This document shows positions 36,337-46,171 of a stretch of DNA of 64,000 bases, piece after piece; the stretch's first letter is position 1; each line of letters begins with the position of its first letter. A program made the translations under genes and the position numbers. The notes beneath the pieces are model-generated. The model saw only the letters and a list, made by a program, of their open reading frames with translations, ran no database searches and had not been told where the DNA came from. The DNA is taken from contig NZ_FNUR01000003.1 in assembly GCF_900108105.1 (NCBI RefSeq), positions 186,001-250,000 of the forward strand. The letters run 5' to 3'. This stretch comes from Butyrivibrio sp. Su6. GTDB taxonomy: Bacteria > Bacillota > Clostridia > Lachnospirales > Lachnospiraceae.

Positions 36337-37857
36337 TTATCTCAATCTTCCATAGATTCTAGCATAGTCATACATTTCCTTGCAAAGAGAATCTGAAAGA
36401 GCATCTTTTCTCATACGCCATACCCAGTTGCCACCGAGTGTTGAAGGAGTATTGATCCTTGCCTCTGCACCAAGTTCCAGATAATCCTGCATTGGAATGA
36501 TCGCTGTGTCAGATACGCTGGCAAAAGCCGCTCTGACCATAGCTTTAACTGCATCTTTTGAGTATGTGATACCCAGATATTCCTTGGCAAATCTCTTGTC
36601 GCTTCTTGGAAGTGCATCGAACCAGCCTCTGCAGGTTTCATTGTCGTGAGTTCCTGTGTAAACGATGCAGTTCTTTGTATAGTTGTGAGGAAGATAGTCA
36701 CTCTCCTCCCTTGAATCAAAAGCAAATTCAAGGATCTTCATTCCCGGGAAGCCTGTCTTTTTAACAAGCTTTATTACAGAAGGAGTCAAAAATCCAAGAT
36801 CCTCTGCAATAACTCTCTGCTCTCCAAGTTCCTTTTTCATGACATCGAAAAGCTCGATGCCCGGGCCTTTTCTCCACTCACCAATCTCAGCTGTTGGATT
36901 GCCATATGGAATTGCATAGTACTCATCAAAGCCTCTGAAGTGATCAATTCTTACGACATCATAGAGCTTAAAGCAGTGGGCAAGTCTCTTCATCCACCAC
37001 TTGTAGCCTGTTTTCTTGTGATAATCCCATCTGTACAAAGGATTGCCCCAAAGCTGGCCTGTTGCACTGAATGCATCCGGTGGGCATCCTGCAACATCCG
37101 TAGGAACATTGTCCTTATCTAGCTGGAAGAGTTCAGGATTTGCCCATGTATCAGCGCTGTCAAATGCCACATAGATCGGGATATCTCCAACGATGTCAAC
37201 TCCGTTTTCGTTGGCATAGGCCTTGAGGGCTTTCCACTGTTTTGAAAAAAGATACTGCAAAAAGCTGTAAAACTCTATTTCTACCTTATATTTTTCTGTG
37301 GCTGCCTTAAGTGCATCTTTCTTTCTAAGTCTCACACCCTCTTCCCATGTATCCCAGGCCTTACCGCCATTGACATTTTTAAGAGCCATGAAAAGAGAAT
37401 AATCAGAGAGCCAGTCATTGTCCTTATCATTTTTGAAAGCTTCAAATTCCTTCTTTATCTCTGCTGCCTTTGAAACCTTATCCAGATTATCAAAAGCCTT
37501 TTTAAGAAGCTTAAACCTTGATCTGTAAAGCTTCTCATAGTCTATATATTCGTCGCTGACACCAAAATCGCACTTATCTGCATCAGCTTTGTCCAAAAAT
37601 CCCTCTTCAATAAGGGCCTCGATATCTATAAAATATGGATTCCCTGCAAATGTGGAAAAAGACTGATATGGTGAATCTCCATAACTTGTAGGGCCAAGCG
37701 GAAGGATCTGCCAGTAGCTCTGTCCTGCCTTTTTCAAAAAATCAACAAATTCATACGCCTGTTTTGAAAATGTTCCAATCCCATACTTGGACGGAAGTGA
37801 AAAAATCGGAAGTAAAACCCCACATGCTCTTGTCTTCTTTTTACTTTTTTTAGCCAT
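36337..37857 (-). CDS. malQ: 4-alpha-glucanotransferase (amylomaltase, GH77)
   Basis: About 506 residues from ATG 37857 (AGAGGA 6 nt upstream). Transfers maltodextrin chains between glucans in starch and glycogen metabolism. GH77 motifs: GVLLPIFSLPSKYGIGTF, LPLGPTSYGDSPYQSFSTFAGNPYFID, DIPIYVAFDSADTWANP, VRIDHFRGFDEYYAIP (nucleophile Asp), IAEDLGFLT (acid/base Glu) and YTGTHDNETCRGW. Full length. Confidence 0.95.
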   Translation of the reverse strand: MAKKSKKKTRACGVLLPIFSLPSKYGIGTFSKQAYEFVDFLKKAGQSYWQILPLGPTSYGDSPYQSFSTFAGNPYFIDIEALIEEGFLDKADADKCDFGVSDEYIDYEKLYRSRFKLLKKAFDNLDKVSKAAEIKKEFEAFKNDKDNDWLSDYSLFMALKNVNGGKAWDTWEEGVRLRKKDALKAATEKYKVEIEFYSFLQYLFSKQWKALKAYANENGVDIVGDIPIYVAFDSADTWANPELFQLDKDNVPTDVAGCPPDAFSATGQLWGNPLYRWDYHKKTGYKWWMKRLAHCFKLYDVVRIDHFRGFDEYYAIPYGNPTAEIGEWRKGPGIELFDVMKKELGEQRVIAEDLGFLTPSVIKLVKKTGFPGMKILEFAFDSREESDYLPHNYTKNCIVYTGTHDNETCRGWFDALPRSDKRFAKEYLGITYSKDAVKAMVRAAFASVSDTAIIPMQDYLELGAEARINTPSTLGGNWVWRMRKDALSDSLCKEMYDYARIYGRLR

Positions 37858-37912
37858 AACAAATCCTCTCAACACTAATAAAATCTATCACTGTAACAGT
37901 TCTTTCATCAAA

Positions 37913-37959
37913 AGAGCTACGGAAAAAATTACCGTTCCCGGTAACGTTTCCATAGCTCT
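37913..37959 (-). terminator. Terminator after the pfkB-type gene, with a TTACCG dyad at its tip
   Basis: AGAGCTA-GGAAA-TTACCG pairs with CGGTAA-TTTCC-TAGCTCT around TTCC, followed by TTTT on the minus strand. The inner TTACCG-N4-CGGTAA could double as a regulator site for malQ, which starts 56 bp further on. Confidence 0.6.
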
Positions 37960-37997
37960 ACTTTATCAGTTTATAAAAACTATTTCAAGTGAAAAAA

Positions 37998-38939
37998 TCA
38001 AACACCATGCTCTTCAAAAGGAGTCTTTTTAATTCCCCAAATAAGATTTCTCCACTGCTCAAGCTGGTCTACAGTCATAAATCCATTGGATGTACCCATG
38101 TAACCGATCTTGTAGGATGCAAATAAAAGAGCATTCTTTATTGCGTTTACACTGTCTCCCGTCTCCATGTAGAAATGAAGAAAACATGCAAACAGGGCAT
38201 TACCGGCACCTATTGTATTGACAACTTCGTTGGTCTTAACTGTCTTGTAATGAGCCTTTATATCCTTGGTCTTGTCAAACAGGATAAGACCTTCACTACC
38301 CTGTCCAAGAATGATGACCTCTGTTCCATAGGTTGATGCCATTCTGTCTATGAAATCATATGGATCTTCAGTGAGAGTATCATCGCTGAAATACAGTACT
38401 TTTGCGGGTTCAAGGAAATCCGTATTGTATTTTTCCTTTTCAGGATTATAGCTTCTTATGTTGACTGCTATCGGCTTTCCAAGCTCAGCAGCAGTCTTGG
38501 CAAAAGGCCTGCAGAAATTAGCATTGGCAAGGACCATCATGTCACATGCACCGGCTATTGGTGCTACCACGTTCATGTCGTAGACATTTTCTCTAAGGTC
38601 TTTAATATCCTCAAATATCTGCTGTTTTCTCTGTTTGTCATACAGCACCACTTCAGTGGGAGTTTCCTGCATCTGAGGAATGATATAGTCAGTAGAAAGA
38701 GTTATCCTTCTGTCAGGCGGGTTTATAAGGCCAAAATCCTGATTTCTTCCAACAATGGACATGAATGTAACGTCATCTCCCAGCCACTTAAGAGCCAGTG
38801 ACTCATTGTAAGCATCGCCGCCCATGGCAGTGTAGATAGAATCCTGAACCCTGGTCAAAGGAGCATAATTTACGGGAATCTTGTCCACTCTGACAATTGT
38901 TTCAATCTGCGTTACTCCAGCTACTAAAAACTTGCTCAT
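37998..38939 (-). CDS. PfkB-family (ribokinase-like) protein with altered catalytic motif
   Basis: 313 residues. The PfkB fold is clear: N-terminal FLVAGVTQIETIVRVD, GGDAYNESLALKWLG, the VVNTIGAGNALFACFLHF signature near residues 239-256. The usual DTxGAGD reads NTIGAGN, so the catalytic base Asp (residue 247) is Asn and the first Asp of the motif (241) is also Asn. Activity is therefore doubtful; a sensory or binding role is possible. GGAGG precedes the ATG; the TetR gene stops 13 bp upstream. Confidence 0.85.
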   Translation of the reverse strand: MSKFLVAGVTQIETIVRVDKIPVNYAPLTRVQDSIYTAMGGDAYNESLALKWLGDDVTFMSIVGRNQDFGLINPPDRRITLSTDYIIPQMQETPTEVVLYDKQRKQQIFEDIKDLRENVYDMNVVAPIAGACDMMVLANANFCRPFAKTAAELGKPIAVNIRSYNPEKEKYNTDFLEPAKVLYFSDDTLTEDPYDFIDRMASTYGTEVIILGQGSEGLILFDKTKDIKAHYKTVKTNEVVNTIGAGNALFACFLHFYMETGDSVNAIKNALLFASYKIGYMGTSNGFMTVDQLEQWRNLIWGIKKTPFEEHGV

Positions 38940-38951
38940 GTTTGCCTCCTT

Positions 38952-39554
38952 TTATGAGAGAACCATTTTGCTTACCATATCAACATATTCAATAGCTTCT
39001 TCTAAAAACAGATCTGACCTGAAGGTGTCCTGCTTCAGCTCTTTTTCCATAACTCCATCAACAGTATGATCGAGCATATTCCAAACCTTGTTATAGTTAA
39101 TTTCAGGAGAAAAAACTGTTATATCAGCTCTCTCTCTTAAAGCTTCCATTATTCTTTGATATTTTTCACGCCTTTCCATTATTTCGGAAAGAGCCTCCGC
39201 ATAGGTCTCATCCTCAGCTCTTTTCAGGAAAAGATATATATATGGATACTGGCCCATAGAAGCTGCCTTGGCTGAAACTATCTGCTTGTACAGTTCAAAG
39301 TACTCTGTCTCGCCTTTATCCACATTCTGCGCAAGCTCAAGGGTTACAAAACGGGTCGCATAGTCATATAGAAAAGAGTACAGCCCGATCTTGCTCCCAA
39401 AATAGTGAAAAAGAAGTCCCTTACTTATTCCGGCAACTTTAACAATTTCATCAGTGCTTGCATGATAATATCCATAACGGGAAAACACCAAAAGTGCAGC
39501 ATTTATCATGCGGTCCTGCTTCTCTTTTTTTAGTTCAAAAAATTTTTCATTCAT
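38952..39554 (-). CDS. TetR family regulator
   Basis: 200 residues. The N-terminal DNA-binding domain reads RMINAALLVFSRYGYYHASTDEIVKVAGISKGLLFHYFGSK in segments, the classic TetR helix-turn-helix. The C-terminal helical ligand domain is divergent. It probably co-transcribes with the pfkB-type gene and may regulate it. Confidence 0.9.
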   Translation of the reverse strand: MNEKFFELKKEKQDRMINAALLVFSRYGYYHASTDEIVKVAGISKGLLFHYFGSKIGLYSFLYDYATRFVTLELAQNVDKGETEYFELYKQIVSAKAASMGQYPYIYLFLKRAEDETYAEALSEIMERREKYQRIMEALRERADITVFSPEINYNKVWNMLDHTVDGVMEKELKQDTFRSDLFLEEAIEYVDMVSKMVLS

Positions 39555-39715
39555 CCTGCATCACCTACGAAGCCCAAATTGACTACAACAGTCTAGTTTA
39601 AATATAGCATTTTACCAAGTCCAGTTCAAACGTTTTATCGTACTTTATCAATTTTTAATCATTAATATGGTATACTAGTAGTATCTATAAATATAGTCTT
39701 TCGGCAGGTATTTGT

Positions 39716-42232
39716 ATGTACGATTTTTTGAGAACTTACCAACTTGATATCATGCTGTTTCTAAGTGGTGGTTGTGGAGTATTGACAATCCTTGCTTTGT
39801 CCACCAAAACTCTTACCAAGTCTCGAAAACACGCTCTTGTTTCCATGGAACTTTCTTCCATGTTTCTTCTTATTTTTGACAGACTCGCATATATATACAG
39901 AGGTGATATATCAGAAAAAGGATACTGGATGGTAAGGATAAGTAATTTCCTCGTTTATTTGCTGTCCTTATATGTATCCCACGCTTTTAACGTATATCTG
40001 CTAGACATAATAAAAACGACAGTAAAGACTAAAAAGCCACCGATACTTCTGGTTATCAGTGAATTTCTTTTCACTATCGGTGCACTTATGATAGTCGCTA
40101 ACCTCTTTACCAAATTCTATTATCACTTTGACGAATCCAATCACTATGTGAGAAACCCGGGATTTCTTGTGTCATATTTATTCCCGCTTTCTATAACTAT
40201 GCTCCAGATTATCACTATCATCAGGATCAGAAAATATTTGTACCGCAGTTCTACTATCTTTCTGCTTCTGTTTAGCATTCTTCCATACGTGGCAACAGTA
40301 ATACAGATCTTTTCCTATGGCCTTTCACTCACGAACACGACCATAGTTGGAATGGTAGTGCTTGTCTATGTATTTGAGATCATTAATATGAATAAGCTCG
40401 AAGAAGCCAAAATGGCTGCTGAAAAGGCCAACAATGCAAAATCAAGATTCCTGGCAAATATGTCTCATGAGATCAGAACCCCTATCAACACCATCATGGG
40501 AATGGATGAGATGATCTTAAGAGAAGACGCCACCGGCGTTCCTAAGCCATATTTCATGTCAATTACAAACTACGCACTCGATATCAGATATGCCTCTGAA
40601 TCTTTGCTTGGACTTATCAATGACATCCTGGATATCTCCAAGATCGAGTCAGGTAAAATGCACATTGTTGAGCAGGAATACGACGTTACTACGCTTCTTA
40701 GGGGAGTCATTACCATGATCCGCATAAGAAGTAATCAGAAAGACCTGTACTTTGAACTCGATATAGATAAAGAGCTGCCTACAAAACTTTATGGCGATAT
40801 GGGAAAAATAAAGCAGATAGTACTTAATCTCTTAACAAACGCCGTAAAATACACAGAAGAAGGTGGCTTTACTCTTACTGCGAAAGTTCTCTCAGTAGAA
40901 GGTGATAAATGTAATCTTCTTTTCTCTGTTAAAGATACCGGAATCGGCGTTAAAGAAGAAGATATTCCTAAGCTCTTTTCAGCTTTTGAAAGACTTGATG
41001 AAGAAAGAAACACCAGCATTCAGGGAACAGGTCTTGGGCTTGATATTTCCAGACAGTTCGCAGAGCTTTTAGGCGGAAGCCTCACCTGCGAAAGTGTCTA
41101 TGGTGAAGGTTCTACTTTTATTTTCACAGTAAACCAGAAAATAATTGACGCCACTCCTATTGGAGAGTTTAAGGAAACAGAAGAAACGAAATCTGTCGGA
41201 CTCCACGTGGCCGGATTTACAGCAGAAGATGCCAGAATTCTGGTTGTTGATGACAACTCCATGAACCTTGCAGTTGTAAAAGGATTCCTTAAGCCCATCA
41301 AAGTGCAGATTGACACAGCTGAATCAGGCTTCGCCTGCCTGGATATGCTAAAAGAAAAAAACTACGACCTTCTTCTTTTGGATCACATGATGCCAGGAAT
41401 GGATGGAATTGAAACCCTTGAGAAGGTAAGAGAATTTAACAAAGAAATACCTGCCATTGCCCTGACCGCAAACTATATGGCCAATGGCGATGAGTTCTAT
41501 GGTTCAAAAGGCTTTATCGGTTATATCAGTAAACCTATTGATGCAGCCGCCTTAGAAAAGGCTCTTATCGACAACATTCCAAAGGAAAAAATCAAAAAGG
41601 CCGTTTCTCCTATAATTCCTGAAGAAAGTCCAGAACTGCCTCCTGATAAAAAGTGGCTTGAAGAGGTAGAAGGTATTAAAGCTGAAGATGGAATCAAAAA
41701 CTCCGGTGGTGCCATAGGCTTTGTTTTCTCTGCACAGCTCTTTTATGACACCATAGATGAGAATGCAAAAGTAATTGAAAACGCCTACAAAGAAAACGAC
41801 ATAAAACTCTACACAATTAAGGTCCATGCCTTAAAGAGTGCTGCACGCATTATGGGAGCTAATGAGCTTTCAGAACTTGCAAAGTCTCTTGAGGACGCCG
41901 GAAACAAATCCGATTTGGGCTTTATTACCACCCACAACGATGAGCTTCTCGAAATGTACAGGAGCTTTAAAGATAAGCTTTCAAAACTTGGCAGCAAAGA
42001 AACCTCTGACGACACAGGAAAAGAGCCTATTTCTTCTGATGATCTGAGTAGTGCATATGCCTCATTAAAAGAAATAGCTGAGCAAATGGACTATGATAGT
42101 GCTGAATTAGTCCTTGCCCAGCTAAATGATTACGCTCTTCCAAAAGAGGATAAAGCTGTATTTGATAATATTGCATCAGCCCTTAAGGCCTTTGATTGGG
42201 ATAAGATCGATGAACTTTTATCATCTCACTGA
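39716..42232 (+). CDS. Hybrid histidine kinase with 7TM input, receiver and HPt domains
   Basis: 838 residues. The first about 220 residues hold seven predicted membrane helices (7TM-type sensor). A dimerisation domain follows with H251 in [18 protein letters not shown], then the HATPase domain ([24 protein letters not shown]), a receiver domain ([22 protein letters not shown]) and an HPt domain ([14 protein letters not shown]). It is a complete phosphorelay in one chain, without an output domain, so the partner regulator must be elsewhere. The neighbouring response regulator at 45391 is one candidate. Confidence 0.92.
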   Translation: MYDFLRTYQLDIMLFLSGGCGVLTILALSTKTLTKSRKHALVSMELSSMFLLIFDRLAYIYRGDISEKGYWMVRISNFLVYLLSLYVSHAFNVYLLDIIKTTVKTKKPPILLVISEFLFTIGALMIVANLFTKFYYHFDESNHYVRNPGFLVSYLFPLSITMLQIITIIRIRKYLYRSSTIFLLLFSILPYVATVIQIFSYGLSLTNTTIVGMVVLVYVFEIINMNKLEEAKMAAEKANNAKSRFLANMSHEIRTPINTIMGMDEMILREDATGVPKPYFMSITNYALDIRYASESLLGLINDILDISKIESGKMHIVEQEYDVTTLLRGVITMIRIRSNQKDLYFELDIDKELPTKLYGDMGKIKQIVLNLLTNAVKYTEEGGFTLTAKVLSVEGDKCNLLFSVKDTGIGVKEEDIPKLFSAFERLDEERNTSIQGTGLGLDISRQFAELLGGSLTCESVYGEGSTFIFTVNQKIIDATPIGEFKETEETKSVGLHVAGFTAEDARILVVDDNSMNLAVVKGFLKPIKVQIDTAESGFACLDMLKEKNYDLLLLDHMMPGMDGIETLEKVREFNKEIPAIALTANYMANGDEFYGSKGFIGYISKPIDAAALEKALIDNIPKEKIKKAVSPIIPEESPELPPDKKWLEEVEGIKAEDGIKNSGGAIGFVFSAQLFYDTIDENAKVIENAYKENDIKLYTIKVHALKSAARIMGANELSELAKSLEDAGNKSDLGFITTHNDELLEMYRSFKDKLSKLGSKETSDDTGKEPISSDDLSSAYASLKEIAEQMDYDSAELVLAQLNDYALPKEDKAVFDNIASALKAFDWDKIDELLSSH

Positions 42233-42233
42233 T

Positions 42234-45200
42234 CTATTTTAATAAATTTTCCATTTCATCCCAGTCCGCCTTTTTAAGAAGGTCCTGAAGTTTATTTATC
42301 TTCTCCTTTTCTTCAGAAGGAAGATCATATTTATCAAGTTCATTAAGTACCATTTCTACCGCATCATAATCCATTGCAGGGACAAGCTCTTTGAGAGCGC
42401 CGTAGGCATCTTTCAGCATGTCCTCTGTAATGGTTTCTTTTTCGCCTTCGTTCTGATGCCTTTTAGCAAAATAGTTGTGCAGTTTTCCCTTGTAACTTCT
42501 GTAGAGGGACAAAAGAGTTTTTGTCTTTTCTTTTATAAGATCAATATTGCCACTCTTCCCCGCTTCTTCAAGACTAAGTGCCAGCTCTGAAAGTTCTTTT
42601 GCACCTATTATCCTTGCAGTGCTCTTCAAGGCGTGTACCTTAATGGTATAAAAGCTATAATCCCCTGAAGTAAAAGCATCCTCGATCTCTTTTGCCTTTT
42701 CATCGATGGTCCCGTAGAAAGTATCAAGGAATTTCTCGAGTGAATCAGTACTTCCGCAGAAGTTGATACCGTCATCAAGATTTATTCCCTCAATACCTAT
42801 CAATTTTTTTAGGCTTTCAGAAAGATGCGGCTTTTCTTTTTCAACTTCATTTGGATCAACATCATGAATAAGATTGTCGGGCAGATACTTTCTGATAGTT
42901 TCTTCAAGCAGATCTCCATCAACCGGTTTAGCAAGGTAATCAATAAATCCCTTGCTTCTATAGTAATCCCTTCCATCGTGAGCGGCATTGGCTGTAAGCG
43001 CAATTACCGGAATCTCAACAGTGATCTGATGTATCTCCTGAAGAGTCTCAATTCCATCCATACCGGGCATCATGTGGTCAAGTAAAATAAGATTATAGCT
43101 GTCATCCAATTTATCAAGGCACTCTCGTCCACTCATGGCTGTAACGATATTTATCTTAGACCTCTTTAAAAGGCCAAGTACAACCTGAAGATTCATCTCA
43201 TTGTCGTCAACAACCATGATCTTGGCGTCAGGTGCAACAAATTTTGGAACATATTTTCCCACATGCTGTTCATACTCTTTCTCAACAAACTCGCCTATAG
43301 GATCAGAATTTATCACCTTTTGACTTATTGTGAAGAAAAATGTTGAACCTTCGCCGTACTCACTTTCACACTTAAGTTCTCCGCCCATGAGCTTAACGAA
43401 TTGTCTTGAGATGTTAAGACCAAGACCAGTTCCCTGAACAGCTTCATTTTTAACTTCATCAACTCGCTCAAATGGTGCAAAGATTTTTTCTATGTCCCCG
43501 GATTTAATGCCTATTCCGGTGTCATTAACGCCAAAATACAGATCACATTTGTTGCCATCTGAACGAAGAAGGGCCATTTTTAAAGTAAAGCCACCTTCAT
43601 TTGTGTATTTAATCGCATTTGTAAGAAGGTTTAATGCAACCTGTTTCAGTTTTCCTACATCACCATAAAGTACTTTCGGAATATCTTTATCTATCTCAAC
43701 TTTGAAATCCAAGCCTTTTTCATTGCTCTTAACACGTATCATTGATACTATGCTTCTAAGAGCTTCCGCTGTATCATAGTTCTGCTCTACCAAATTCATC
43801 TTCCCTGATTCTATCTTGGACAGATCAAGGATATCATTTATCAATCCCAGAAGAATCTCGGATGCTTTCTTGATAGATGCGGCATACCCCTGAATATTTT
43901 CCACATAGTCCCTTGAAACACCTTCTGTGTCCTGACGAAGTATCATCTCATCCATGCCCATGATGGTATTAATAGGCGTTCTGATCTCATGAGACATATT
44001 TGCAAGGAATCTTGTCTTTGCCCTGTTGGCGCTGTCAGCTTCCTCTTTTGCCTCGCGAAGCATGTCGTACTGTCTGTCCAAAATTGTATGATATTTACCT
44101 GCCAGCCATACTCCCAAAGAAATGCTAAGTACAAGGAAGCTCACGGCAACCAGTAAAACTCTTATTGTAAAATCATGTTTATAACTTAATATATCCTTCA
44201 TGGACATATCCGCGCCAACATAAGCCACGCACTCTCCCGCACTGTTATACACAGGTTGAAGTCCGGTTATATACCAGCCGCTGTCGTCATTGATCTCCAC
44301 AGGATCTATCTTTTCACCTGCCACAAGTTGCGGAACATAAGGCAAAAATCCCTCAATATGCGGATGATACTCACCAACAGAGCCACCCACCTTAAATCCC
44401 GGATCAGAATCAAAAATTATATAATAACCATTTTCTTTTATCTGATAAACATATGCCCTGTCTACCCCGGGAGAATTAACACAGGCCGCAACTAATAGAC
44501 CCTCCAGGCCAAGATACTGTTGATTGGAAAAACCTTCCCGAAGAAAAACAGGCATCATATCGCCATCAAAGGCTCCTGAAATAAGTCTTGTCACTCCATT
44601 AACCTGCTCAATTCTATCGCGTACAGCATTTTCATTGTAGAGCGAAATACTCACATACGAAATAACTGCTGAAAGGAATGTAGCTTCCAAAGCAATTATG
44701 GAAAGAAGTCTTATTCTTATCTTTCGACGATTCATGTCATTATATTCGCCGTTATAGAACTGCTCCTTTGCTACTTCAGCATAGTTTATCTCCCTGTTCC
44801 ATATTCCATCCCTTACTCCACCAGGAATCAGCCAGACCAAAAGAAGTGCTATGACCACAGCTACTGTTTTATCAATGAAATTGACTGCCACATCGCCAAT
44901 AACATAGGAAAGCATGTATGGAAGATCTGCCTTGTCCAAAACAAGTGCAGTAAATCCGGCAACCAGTTCATTTTCCGGCACTCCAAGGATAGACCACTCT
45001 ATAAATGCTGAGAGGGTTCCTGATATTATAGATATCACAGAAATAAAAGAAATAAGTCCGGACTTTCTCTTAAGATAATTCTTATAAAAGAATCTTGTAG
45101 AACAAAGCGCAACAACCATATTTACAATGGCAAAATACAAGGATACGCCATCAAAATAATTGCCTGCCACATTTGTCATAAGCGCAACAAAAAGGCCTGC

Positions 45201-45380
45201 AAACAAGCCACATTCAGCAGAGGCGAATATTGTTCCTATAGTATCAAGAAAAAGCGGAAGTCCAAAAAAACCGGCAATCCATTTTCCGGCAAGGTTCAAA
45301 AGGATGCCCGCCAGGATCAACGTCACCTTGTAAATATATATTTCTTTTGATGAATAATCTTTAAAAGCTCTTTTTCTCAT
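42234..45380 (-). CDS. Hybrid histidine kinase with membrane/extracellular sensor, receiver and HPt
   Basis: 1048 residues. Multi-pass N-terminal part (about 15-190, with the ECF/QueT-like AECGLFAGLFVALMTNVAGN) and a further membrane helix, an extracellular Cache-like sensor (about 240-400, WYITGLQPVYNSAGECVAYVGADMS in pieces), a last membrane helix, then HisKA with [18 protein letters not shown], HATPase, receiver and HPt ([14 protein letters not shown]). Last gene of the HTCS-RR-HK operon, 10 bp after the response regulator. Stop codons of this gene and the kinase at 39716 are 1 bp apart, tail to tail. Confidence 0.92.
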   Translation of the reverse strand: MRKRAFKDYSSKEIYIYKVTLILAGILLNLAGKWIAGFFGLPLFLDTIGTIFASAECGLFAGLFVALMTNVAGNYFDGVSLYFAIVNMVVALCSTRFFYKNYLKRKSGLISFISVISIISGTLSAFIEWSILGVPENELVAGFTALVLDKADLPYMLSYVIGDVAVNFIDKTVAVVIALLLVWLIPGGVRDGIWNREINYAEVAKEQFYNGEYNDMNRRKIRIRLLSIIALEATFLSAVISYVSISLYNENAVRDRIEQVNGVTRLISGAFDGDMMPVFLREGFSNQQYLGLEGLLVAACVNSPGVDRAYVYQIKENGYYIIFDSDPGFKVGGSVGEYHPHIEGFLPYVPQLVAGEKIDPVEINDDSGWYITGLQPVYNSAGECVAYVGADMSMKDILSYKHDFTIRVLLVAVSFLVLSISLGVWLAGKYHTILDRQYDMLREAKEEADSANRAKTRFLANMSHEIRTPINTIMGMDEMILRQDTEGVSRDYVENIQGYAASIKKASEILLGLINDILDLSKIESGKMNLVEQNYDTAEALRSIVSMIRVKSNEKGLDFKVEIDKDIPKVLYGDVGKLKQVALNLLTNAIKYTNEGGFTLKMALLRSDGNKCDLYFGVNDTGIGIKSGDIEKIFAPFERVDEVKNEAVQGTGLGLNISRQFVKLMGGELKCESEYGEGSTFFFTISQKVINSDPIGEFVEKEYEQHVGKYVPKFVAPDAKIMVVDDNEMNLQVVLGLLKRSKINIVTAMSGRECLDKLDDSYNLILLDHMMPGMDGIETLQEIHQITVEIPVIALTANAAHDGRDYYRSKGFIDYLAKPVDGDLLEETIRKYLPDNLIHDVDPNEVEKEKPHLSESLKKLIGIEGINLDDGINFCGSTDSLEKFLDTFYGTIDEKAKEIEDAFTSGDYSFYTIKVHALKSTARIIGAKELSELALSLEEAGKSGNIDLIKEKTKTLLSLYRSYKGKLHNYFAKRHQNEGEKETITEDMLKDAYGALKELVPAMDYDAVEMVLNELDKYDLPSEEKEKINKLQDLLKKADWDEMENLLK

Positions 45381-45390
45381 CAGATATCAT

Positions 45391-46152
45391 TCACCTTGAC
45401 ATAAAAAATTTGCGAATAGTGTTTACAAGTTCCTCTTTTCCACTAGTCTTTAGTATATAGCCTTCGGGCTTCAACGAAAGAACTGCCATTACGCTTTCTT
45501 TGTCATCTTTTCCGGTAAGGAACATGACCGGAATATCCTTGGTTTCCTGATCACTTCGCAACATCTCAAGAACCTGCGGTCCGTCGGTAACCGGCATCTC
45601 ATAGTCAAGGAGTATAAGGTCTGCACTGTTTGAGCTAAGCCACTTTATTGCTCTCATTCCTGAATTGGCCATAGAAACTTTATAGCTATCTTTTAGCCAC
45701 TCTCTAACAAGTCCCATATAGTTAGGATCATCATCCACGATCAGGACGCTGCGTTTAGTTTCGCCCTCAGCCACCATATTGAAATAAGCAAGGGTTGCGC
45801 TGACAAAGTTCTCATAATTAAGCGGCCTTTCAAAGACTTTACCAATAAGATGTGGTGGCATTGAATCTATCACGCTTCTGGTATCAACAGCATCACCAAT
45901 GACAAAGAGCTGTTTATTGTCCTCTGACAGCTTATCCTTCAAAAAAGTGGATATTTCAGGTGAAATTCTGTTTCCTGCTTCCAGATAGTACACAATAAGA
46001 CCATCCTCTGGCCATGCCTCATTTATTGCATTTAAATTTTCTGAAGCAAAAGACGTCTGCAATCTTGCATCATTTAGTTTTCCAAGTAAGACTTTTATTA
46101 TAAAAGTCTCTTTCTCGCCTATTACCAGCACCTTACCTGAGCCAAAAAACAT
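45391..46152 (-). CDS. Response regulator with degenerate first receiver-like domain
   Basis: 253 residues. Residues about 130-253 are a proper receiver (VLIVDDDPNYMGL, LILLDYEMPVTDG with the phospho-Asp, VMFLTGKDD). Residues 1-120 resemble a receiver in outline (VLVIGEKETFIIKVLLGKL, GLIVYYLEAGN) but lack the phospho-acceptor pattern. No DNA-binding or enzyme output domain. Likely a phosphate shuttle between the kinases encoded on either side. GGAGG precedes the ATG. Confidence 0.9.
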   Translation of the reverse strand: MFFGSGKVLVIGEKETFIIKVLLGKLNDARLQTSFASENLNAINEAWPEDGLIVYYLEAGNRISPEISTFLKDKLSEDNKQLFVIGDAVDTRSVIDSMPPHLIGKVFERPLNYENFVSATLAYFNMVAEGETKRSVLIVDDDPNYMGLVREWLKDSYKVSMANSGMRAIKWLSSNSADLILLDYEMPVTDGPQVLEMLRSDQETKDIPVMFLTGKDDKESVMAVLSLKPEGYILKTSGKEELVNTIRKFFMSR

Positions 46153-46171
46153 AAATTATCCTCCGTAAGTA

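Noticed and set aside
37929..37944. LacI-type operator TTACCG-N4-CGGTAA for malQ
   Set aside because: The dyad extends into a much longer stem with a T-tract, best explained as the terminator of the pfkB-type gene; an operator role is only secondary.
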